Assembly (NCBI GenBank): GCA_002796245.1
Contig: PCWT01000048.1
Location: 135,858 to 174,450, forward strand
Origin: Gammaproteobacteria bacterium CG11_big_fil_rev_8_21_14_0_20_46_22
Lineage (GTDB): Bacteria > Pseudomonadota > Gammaproteobacteria > UBA12402
Direction of reading: 5' to 3'
DNA length: 38,593 bases
Made by a program: the position numbers and the translations under genes. The notes beneath the pieces are model-generated. The model saw nothing but the letters and a program-made list of their open reading frames with translations, was not told the DNA's origin and searched no databases. Positions 32,879-38,593 of this stretch are shown here, in pieces (positions within the stretch are counted from its first letter, which is position 1; each line of letters opens with the position of its first letter).

Positions 32879-33439
32879 TTAAAAATCACCATTTAATAAA
32901 TCAGAAAAATATTGTGCGTTTCCACCTTGTGGCACTGGCGAATCACTTTTTTTTGACCAAATCCGCCGTATAACACTTATTGGAATTTCAGTGATGTGCT
33001 CTTTTGAGTGCGCTTTGTAAAATAGGGAAACTTTTTCGTTTTTTTTGAAAGTGGTTTCGCAGGGTATTATGAAATTTAAGTAGTTGAGCCTGGCGTCGCG
33101 GCTTTTGTAGGCACTGTAACGTGGAAGATAGCTTTTTGTGGCGCCATTAGACCCCTTAATATTTAATGCTATTTTGTGAAACCCTGGCTTAAAATAATCA
33201 TGCAAAACGAATAGACCTAAGCAGCATTCATGGTCACTGGGGAATGTCATTTTGTAAAGCCCAAAAAATTTTTTTGGAAGAGCGTCGCTTGTTATCACTC
33301 CACGTAAATGATATTTATCGACCAGACTTTTGTTGTAAACAATATAGAAGTTGCTTTTTTCTATTTTGAATGTGTTAGGGTTGTTTGCCAAAGCAGTTTG
33401 GATGATAAGAGTCAGAGTAATAAAATAATATCGTTTCAT
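32879..33439 (-). CDS. Secreted protein of a tandem paralogue pair (copy 1)
   Basis: This 186-aa protein starts at the ATG at 33439 and has a short Sec signal peptide (KRYYFITLTLIIQTALA). It matches the next gene: NFYIVYNKSLVDKY, LPKKFF, CCLGLFVLHDYF, FIIPCETTF, ISVIRRIWSKK, GGNAQYFSDLL. The two cysteines of the paralogue (in CLG and IPC) are conserved, which suggests a disulphide in the periplasm or outside the cell. Family unknown. The 128-bp upstream region has a perfect -35 TTGACA on the minus strand at 33489-33494 but only a weak -10, so the promoter is tentative. It heads a three-gene operon with its paralogue and the lipase. Confidence 0.75.
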   Translation of the reverse strand: MKRYYFITLTLIIQTALANNPNTFKIEKSNFYIVYNKSLVDKYHLRGVITSDALPKKFFGLYKMTFPSDHECCLGLFVLHDYFKPGFHKIALNIKGSNGATKSYLPRYSAYKSRDARLNYLNFIIPCETTFKKNEKVSLFYKAHSKEHITEIPISVIRRIWSKKSDSPVPQGGNAQYFSDLLNGDF

Positions 33440-33567
33440 TATATGGGCCTATTTTAAGCCATTTAAGTTTTTGGTATTACTCAGCTTATGTCAATTTAAT
33501 ACATGAACAGAATTTTGTGGGATTTTTTCCTTCAATAAATTTAGGCTGAAATGATGATCATCGATGC

Positions 33568-34773
33568 TTAATACACCGCATCACGATAAAGAAGCGGCCT
33601 AACAAGCGGATAAATAGTCGCTAACAACATGGTGATGGCGATGATTAATAAGAGGTTCGCTGCTGAGCCGCTGCCAAGTAATATAGCCGGCAGGCCAAGC
33701 ATGAATCCACCAAGTTGCTTAATGGCGCCATTGCTCCCCATGAAGATCACAGAGTTATAAGCACTGTTTCGCCCAATTAACTCAGGCTTCATGTTTTTAG
33801 TTAGCCAAGAAAAACCAATCGATTGAACGCTGCTAAAAAAGCCTAGCACAAAGAGTAATAGCATAACGGGAATGACAGAGGCGCTGGACTGCATGGCAAA
33901 TAAAAGCAGTGTGATGATAAAGCTGATGCCAGCGCCCGTGGCAATCATCCAAGGGCGATTACCCAAAGCATCGGCGAGCTTGCCCCACACCGGCAGTCCG
34001 AGCATTAAGCCTGCGAACAAGCTCATCACCACCCAGCTACTCACAGCGGGTGAAAAATGGAAAAAGCCCATAAATAAAACCACGCCCCAAAGTGTGCCGA
34101 TCACACTGACCGGTGTGTCTAGCATGAAGACCATAATGACGTCGGTGAGGTTTCGCAGGTTAAACACGATCTCGCGAAATACTGTCAAGAAAGGCTGGCG
34201 AGGCAGGCTATCTTTATCGGTGTGTACGGCTTCTTTGGGTTTTAGATACAAGAAGTTGAAGATAACGACAAGAACACCCACTAAGAAAACGACTTTCATG
34301 GCCATGTCTGGGCCGAAATGATTTACGATGACTAATAAAGGGTATTGGCAGATGAGGCCACCAAACATGCCCGCTGCCAAAAATAAACCAATGTAATAGC
34401 TAAAACGCTTTGGAAAAAGCAAAGCGATTAAGCGAATACCACCAAGAAAGGCAAAAGTTCCACCAAAAAACCCACTAATAAAACGCGCGATAAATTGTAA
34501 GAAGAAATTATCGGTTGAAAATAGTAAAAACGTGCCAACAAGTGAACCAATGATGGCAAAAATCAGCGTTTTTCGCAGCGGCAAGCGATCCAGCGCCCAG
34601 CCCACGGGAAATAAACCGACCATGTCACCATAGTAGTAGGCGGCAGAGATTGCAGCAATTTGCGCATGGTGATAGGCGCCGCTGCTAATGAGGCTTGGCG
34701 CCAAGACATTGAAATACGCCATTTGAGCAGATTCAAAAAAATAAAACAGCGTGATTGCAGCAAACGTTAACAT
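33568..34773 (-). CDS. Major facilitator superfamily transporter
   Basis: The ATG at 34773 is preferred because it has the best ribosome site (TAGGAAG, 7 nt spacing); earlier in-frame starts at 34812 and 34851 would add a hydrophilic leader. The product is 401 aa with about 12 hydrophobic segments. TM1 begins LTFAAITLFYFFESAQMAYF. The TM2-TM3 loop GWALDRLPLRKTLIFA is a variant of the MFS signature. Broadly, it belongs to the same superfamily as the carrier at 4192-5463 but is clearly divergent. Substrate unknown. It stands alone on the minus strand, with 128 bp to the secreted-protein operon and 148 bp to the next upstream gene. Confidence 0.85.
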   Translation of the reverse strand: MLTFAAITLFYFFESAQMAYFNVLAPSLISSGAYHHAQIAAISAAYYYGDMVGLFPVGWALDRLPLRKTLIFAIIGSLVGTFLLFSTDNFFLQFIARFISGFFGGTFAFLGGIRLIALLFPKRFSYYIGLFLAAGMFGGLICQYPLLVIVNHFGPDMAMKVVFLVGVLVVIFNFLYLKPKEAVHTDKDSLPRQPFLTVFREIVFNLRNLTDVIMVFMLDTPVSVIGTLWGVVLFMGFFHFSPAVSSWVVMSLFAGLMLGLPVWGKLADALGNRPWMIATGAGISFIITLLLFAMQSSASVIPVMLLLFVLGFFSSVQSIGFSWLTKNMKPELIGRNSAYNSVIFMGSNGAIKQLGGFMLGLPAILLGSGSAANLLLIIAITMLLATIYPLVRPLLYRDAVY

Positions 34774-34921
34774 CGCGTGGCTTCCTAAGTGTTGATTGTT
34801 TAGTTTTACCATAATAGCTGTGCCTAAGTTAAGAAAAGAAAGTGATAGCAATTTTTGGCATAAATATTTTGGGGATGATTTTTGCCAATTTTTATTATTG
34901 GTTTATTGCGCTTGTGCCCAA

Positions 34922-36241
34922 CTATTTCTTAGAGATTTTTATACAACCTCTAATATATGCTCCGTTGTCGGCAAATGCGCCATTGTTATTTTTTTGGGGT
35001 GTATAAAGAAAATCTGGGTCAGATAGTGGTATTTCTTTGGTGGGCCTTATTTCTTGGCCATAAGCATACATTTCACCGTGAAAATAATTGAATTTTATTC
35101 GTCCAATGAGGTCGTTAAACTTTGTGTTATCAATTTTTAAGTTGCCATAATCTTGCTCAAAAACGAACTGTTTGGTGTTAATCAGTTCACGCATGTCTTC
35201 TATGTTGCTGCTCATGTTTCTAAAATTGGGTGTTGAAGAGAGTAGCATAGGGGTTTGCATGGAGTAGTAAACTGGTTTGCCTTCTGAGCTCGAAAAGCTA
35301 TAAGGCCTCATTATGGTCGGTATTTGATTTTCCAGCCCATAGATATCGGTGTATATTTCTTGAATTTTATTCAGTGGGCCAGCAAAATCATCCCCATTTG
35401 CAGGGCGACTTCCGGAAATTCCTCCTAAAGCAATAAAAATTAAATGTTTTAGTGTGTCCACAACATAAGGATCTGGTTTTAGGCCTTTGCGTGTTAAAAC
35501 ACCGGAGGCTTGCTGCCAGACAACATCTAGCATGACTTTTCTTCGGCCAAGCTCTGAGTGTTCCCAGGCTTTTTTTCGTATGTAGCATTTTAATTTTAGC
35601 CAGTGTGGGTAATTTTTTTTTAAGTGCTCATCCCACTTTTTTGTTAGAAATAATAGTTCGCATTCCCAGGTTTCTCCGAAGTTTTCGCTGGCGTAGATTT
35701 CTTTAAATATTTGCCAATGATCAACTAAGCGCTTCGGGGCGGGTGAGGCAACTCCGAATTCTCGGCGAAGTTTTTTGTGAGAGGTGGCTTTTGAAATTCT
35801 TGGCACCATGAATAGAGATCGGGCACCTGAAGAGACAGTGTAAGCAGCGGTTGAGCCAAAGTGTTCAACTGGCCCCATTTCAATTCCTGTGTTTGGACCA
35901 GACAAGGCCACAGAGAAGACTTTTTCGTCAATTTCTCTGTAAACCTCGAGACTATTTTTGATAATTATGCCCATGGGTATCGAGCAGTATTTTAGCTTGG
36001 CTTGCCATTTCCTATCTATGCGGATATCGTTAATGGGGGCTGTTGTTTTATTGTCAATTGGCAAGTGCAGAACGTCGTCTTGAACAATAATGGACCCGAA
36101 GGGATATCGCACCTTGATTAGGGTAAGCTCTTTGTCGGGATTGATTTCATCGATAATGCTCAGTAATTCTTTGCATCCTTTTTTTGCAAGCTCACGGGCT
36201 TGTTCCCAACCCATCTCTTCTATTAACGGTTCGTGGATCAT
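34922..36241 (-). CDS. Unrecognised 439-aa protein, paralogue of the csrA-linked 395-aa protein
   Basis: No known family is evident. The protein is soluble, without signal peptide or membrane span. It is homologous over most of its length to the product of 36819-38006: GARSLFMVPRIS vs GARSVLMLPTIG, GLKPDPYVVDTLKHLI vs HLKPNPYLIDTLHHLL, VYYSMQTPML vs IYYSLQFPLL, FNDLIGRIKFNYFH vs LNDLFGHVKTQLFH, and a shared C-terminus AYIRGCIKIS vs SFLKACVQIE. The ribosome site AGGGAGG with 7 nt spacing is strong. The gene is much richer in A+T than its paralogue, so the two copies have had different histories. It is divergent from csrA across a 372-bp region. Confidence 0.72.
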   Translation of the reverse strand: MIHEPLIEEMGWEQARELAKKGCKELLSIIDEINPDKELTLIKVRYPFGSIIVQDDVLHLPIDNKTTAPINDIRIDRKWQAKLKYCSIPMGIIIKNSLEVYREIDEKVFSVALSGPNTGIEMGPVEHFGSTAAYTVSSGARSLFMVPRISKATSHKKLRREFGVASPAPKRLVDHWQIFKEIYASENFGETWECELLFLTKKWDEHLKKNYPHWLKLKCYIRKKAWEHSELGRRKVMLDVVWQQASGVLTRKGLKPDPYVVDTLKHLIFIALGGISGSRPANGDDFAGPLNKIQEIYTDIYGLENQIPTIMRPYSFSSSEGKPVYYSMQTPMLLSSTPNFRNMSSNIEDMRELINTKQFVFEQDYGNLKIDNTKFNDLIGRIKFNYFHGEMYAYGQEIRPTKEIPLSDPDFLYTPQKNNNGAFADNGAYIRGCIKISKK

Positions 36242-36613
36242 CAGCGCGCCTCCCTGTTTCCGTTAGCGTATTCTAGGTTTGTTTTTTTGCTATAGATAGC
36301 TTTGCTTTTTAGCAATAAAGATAAGCTATAACAATTATCTTTAAAAATAAAAGCTTTTTTTGATTGTTTAATAACTTAAGCGGTTTCTGCTTATAATCCA
36401 AACGGTTTTAAAGAAACGAAGCATGGTATTCAATAAAAAAATAACTTAGGCGGCGTACTGAGTAAATTATTACAATAAATGGCGCGCCGCAGGGAGCTTT
36501 TAAAAAAGCCGTTGGCTAATTTGGAAGTTGGGTGGTAAGGCTCTTATTCAGCTGGATATTCTAGTTTCAGCTTTTAAAGGGAAGTTTTATTAAATTAGAA
36601 AGGGAGAGACGCA
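36242..36613. promoter_or_regulatory. Divergent regulatory region between the 439-aa gene and csrA
   Basis: This 372-bp A+T-rich gap holds no gene. On the plus strand there is a perfect -10 TATAAT at 36392-36397 without a clear -35, which would give csrA a leader of about 210 nt. That leader has five GGA motifs (near 36492, 36523, 36554, 36580 and 36603), the last within the csrA ribosome site, as expected for CsrA autoregulation. On the minus strand a TTGTTA is 17 bp from TAAAAA. An inverted repeat AAAGATAA (36317-36324) / TTATCTTT (36335-36342) and a small hairpin GCTTTT/AAAAGC (36496-36509) could be operator or RNA structures. Confidence 0.45.
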
Positions 36614-36805
36614 ATGTTGGTATTAAGTCGAAAATCAAACCAAAAAATCAAGATCGGAGACGAGATCGAGATCCAAGTGCTGTCGTGCAGTGACGACAGG
36701 GTGCGTTTAGGGATCAAGGCGCCCAAGAGCTTGAGCGTGCACCGAGAAGAAGTCTACGAGCGTATTGCCAACGCCTTGGCGAGCAACGCCGGCGACGACG
36801 CTTAA
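36614..36805 (+). CDS. csrA: Carbon storage regulator CsrA paralogue
   Basis: This 63-aa protein is CsrA, a small dimeric RNA-binding post-transcriptional regulator that binds GGA motifs in mRNA leaders. The N-terminus [20 protein letters not shown] is canonical, with Arg6 present. The RNA-binding loop region [21 protein letters not shown] retains the R-L-G-I-K-AP and VHR-EE-V-Y motifs, including the Arg equivalent to E. coli Arg44. The ribosome site GGGAGA is 5 nt before the ATG. In Legionella several CsrA copies exist, some tied to mobile elements, so this need not be the housekeeping copy. It is followed after 13 bp by the unrecognised 395-aa gene. Confidence 0.93.
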   Translation: MLVLSRKSNQKIKIGDEIEIQVLSCSDDRVRLGIKAPKSLSVHREEVYERIANALASNAGDDA

Positions 36806-36818
36806 GTCGGAGGCGATC

Positions 36819-38006
36819 ATGACACACCCATTAAAACCCACGCTGCCTTGGGCGGCGGTGCGCGATCGCGTCTGCGCGGTCAATGCGCCACTGGCCGAGG
36901 CGTTGGATGCGCTCGATCCGCCCAAGCGTCTACATTTTAGCGTAGAGGACTTCGTTTATGGCCAAACGCTCAAGCCGGGCGCGTTGGGCTTGGTGCTTGA
37001 CGGCGCCATCGAGCGGGTGCTTAAAAGCCCGGTGGCCTGGGTCTCAAAGCAGCTGATTCGCGCCGGCGGGCTCATCGGTCACACGGTTGAGGAGACACTG
37101 AGCTGCGCGCATACGCGCCACTACGCCGGGGCGCGCAGTGTCTTGATGTTGCCGACCATTGGCAACTTCGCCTGCCACCAAGGCTTACAACAGGCGTATC
37201 GTGTAACTCGCCCCGCGCCTAAAGGCTTGCGCGAACAGGCAGCCATCTTTGCCGAACTGGCAGCTAAAAGCCAGACGCCCTGGCGCACTACGGTGTTGCG
37301 CTTTTCACCGAGTTGGCAAAAAGCGCTTGGCGCTCAAGACCCCGCTTGGCTCGCGCTTCAACACCTGATCATTGCCCCGAAACAAGCCGCCTTCACCCAA
37401 TGGCAACACCAACAACTCTGGCACTACCTTCTCTCGGTGATTCAAGCTGAGCGACACTTAAAACCCAACCCCTACTTGATCGACACGCTCCATCACCTCT
37501 TAAGCCTCATGGCGGCTTACACACCCGGCTTGGCTCCGGCGAGCGATGAAAGCGCGTTGCCACTTCATACCCTGCAACAGGCTTACATGGAAAGCTACCG
37601 CTTGGAAGACTACGCGCCGGTGATCATGCAGCCCGCGTACTTGAGCGATACACCGATCTATTACTCTTTGCAATTTCCCCTGCTTGAGCGCTTTTCACCC
37701 AAAGCCAGCGGCAAGGCGAGCCTGTTGAGTCAGCTGCGCGAGCTCAGTTATTTGCTTAAAATCATTTGGCCACGTTTGCTGTCACAGGAATGGGCCACCC
37801 CGTCGGCGTTAAACGACCTCTTTGGCCACGTAAAAACCCAGCTCTTTCACATCCGAGGCGATGAAGGGGCTTTGATCGCGCCCACCGCCCAGCTGGCCGA
37901 TCTTGATCTGCGCTTTACACAAAGCCTGAAGGATCAAACCCGCGCCTTTCCGATCTCCAGTAGCTTTTTAAAGGCCTGTGTGCAGATAGAAAAAACATCA
38001 AGGTAG
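36819..38006 (+). CDS. Unrecognised 395-aa protein encoded directly after csrA
   Basis: The ATG at 36819 has a strong CGGAGG ribosome site 5 nt upstream; the frame is open 18 codons further, overlapping csrA in another frame, without a better start. The soluble 395-aa product has no signal peptide, membrane span or family that I recognise. It is a paralogue of the product of 34922-36241 (shared GARS, LKPxPYxxDTLxHL, PxYYS and C-terminal C-x-x-x-I-x-K patterns). The gene is G+C-rich, unlike its A+T-rich paralogue. The 13-bp gap to csrA implies an operon, so its job may relate to CsrA or be controlled with it. Confidence 0.75.
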   Translation: MTHPLKPTLPWAAVRDRVCAVNAPLAEALDALDPPKRLHFSVEDFVYGQTLKPGALGLVLDGAIERVLKSPVAWVSKQLIRAGGLIGHTVEETLSCAHTRHYAGARSVLMLPTIGNFACHQGLQQAYRVTRPAPKGLREQAAIFAELAAKSQTPWRTTVLRFSPSWQKALGAQDPAWLALQHLIIAPKQAAFTQWQHQQLWHYLLSVIQAERHLKPNPYLIDTLHHLLSLMAAYTPGLAPASDESALPLHTLQQAYMESYRLEDYAPVIMQPAYLSDTPIYYSLQFPLLERFSPKASGKASLLSQLRELSYLLKIIWPRLLSQEWATPSALNDLFGHVKTQLFHIRGDEGALIAPTAQLADLDLRFTQSLKDQTRAFPISSSFLKACVQIEKTSR

Positions 38007-38308
38007 TGTATTGTCATTCCTGCGTAGCAAGCGGTGTCCCGTGTTGCTAGCGCAACACGGAGCGCACGCCAATCATGTGCAACAACACATACAGGGGCTA
38101 CAACATGACCGACACGGAAATAAAACACACCATTAGACGCTCAAGTGCTATCATCGCTACTTGTCTTGATACTATTCTTTATTAGCCGCCACACCCAAAA
38201 ATAGGCGAGCTTTGTGATTGCATGATAGCCCTATTAGAGGTGGTGATGCGGGATTTGGATGAGGTAAGCGGCAGTGTGAGTAAATTTTGAGAAAACTGAG
38301 AGTAAGTC
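38007..38308. other. Intergenic stretch with a 9-bp inverted repeat and no gene
   Basis: After the 395-aa gene there are 302 bp without a supportable gene. A perfect inverted repeat CCGTGTTGC (38039-38047) / GCAACACGG (38052-38060) with a 4-nt loop lies in a stretch that starts GTCATTCCTGCG, another short palindromic repeat type. No T-tract follows. The composition changes near 38100 towards A+T-rich DNA, which may mark the boundary of the accessory piece that carries the RhuM gene. Confidence 0.5.
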
Positions 38309-38593
38309 ATGAGTAGAAAGAAATTAACACAGGGTAACAATAACACACCATTTTTATTATATGGCGATGAAAATGACCAGGTTTATATTAAAGTACTTTT
38401 TCAGGGTGAGACTCTTTGGTTGGCTCAAGCGGAAATAGCTGAACTCTTTGAAACTACAAAGCAAAATATTAGCTTACATCTGAAGAATATCTTTGCAGAG
38501 GGCGAGCTGGATGAGTCCGCAACTGTCAAGGATTTCTTGACAGTTCAAAATGAGAGCGATCGCCAGGTTAAACGAAAATTAAAGTTTTATAAC
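38309..38593 (+). CDS. RhuM-family protein, 3' end cut off by the window
   Basis: A frame begins at the ATG at 38309 and runs off the right edge (95 codons visible). The segment VLFQGETLWLAQAEIAELFE, then TTKQNISLHLKNIFAEGELDES, then ATVKDFLTVQNESDRQVKRKLKFYN, is the conserved N-terminal domain of RhuM/virulence-RhuM proteins, a DNA-binding-like module (Q-x-E-I-A-x-L-F..TK-x-N-I-S-x-H). The name comes from the Salmonella SPI-3 gene rhuM; the molecular role is unclear, and homologues are frequent in genomic islands and near toxin-antitoxin-like genes. The ribosome site is weak. A+T-rich composition relative to the 395-aa gene fits an acquired segment. Confidence 0.88.
   Translation, partial: MSRKKLTQGNNNTPFLLYGDENDQVYIKVLFQGETLWLAQAEIAELFETTKQNISLHLKNIFAEGELDESATVKDFLTVQNESDRQVKRKLKFYN

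Overview
The window reads as a chromosomal segment of a gammaproteobacterium that lives in or on a eukaryotic host, most likely of the Legionellales/Coxiellaceae type. The core genes and their order are gammaproteobacterial (smpB, ratA-rnfH, bamE, recN, nadK, grpE, dnaK-dnaJ, greA, rlmE/yhbY, ftsH, glmM, xseB-ispA). An F-box plus ankyrin-repeat protein, a PAS-LuxR regulator, a CsrA paralogue and nutrient-type MFS carriers point to a host-associated lifestyle. The taxonomic call is inference; there is no rRNA gene in the window to confirm it.

Layout. (1) 1-1.45 kb: a truncated DUF2971 gene and an alpha/beta hydrolase, both on the minus strand. (2) 1.46-15.06 kb: a housekeeping block resembling the E. 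coli smpB / ratA-rnfH / bamE-recN-nadK / grpE region, with a MATE exporter inserted between smpB and ratA, an MFS carrier between rnfH and bamE, and fur-yggS-luxR between bamE and recN. It continues into dnaK-dnaJ-greA. Two near-consensus sigma-32 promoters with identical 13-bp spacers precede grpE and dnaK, so the chaperone genes are visibly a heat-shock regulon. (3) 15.2-22.1 kb: an accessory insert between greA and rlmE: a GT2 glycosyltransferase, two unrecognised proteins of 478 and 490 aa with similar promoter regions (effector candidates), a dienelactone hydrolase and two DMT permeases. (4) 22.1-30.0 kb: rlmE divergent from yhbY, with a 182-bp MITE-like element between them; the F-box/ankyrin gene; then ftsH, glmM, xseB and ispA. 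folP, often found between ftsH and glmM, is absent. (5) 30.2-38.6 kb: accessory DNA: a polytopic membrane protein, an operon of two paralogous secreted proteins plus a class-3-lipase-like protein, an MFS carrier, and a CsrA gene flanked by two divergent paralogues of an unrecognised protein family. The window ends inside a RhuM-family gene.

Two families of short palindromic repeats (called A and B here) recur in intergenic gaps: after dnaK, after greA, between the two DMT permeases and after ispA. The window has no tRNA, rRNA, CRISPR array or complete insertion sequence that I can recognise. The most novel-looking parts are the csrA-linked paralogue pair, the secreted-paralogue/lipase operon, the F-box/ankyrin gene embedded among housekeeping genes, and the two long proteins at 16.1-19.2 kb.
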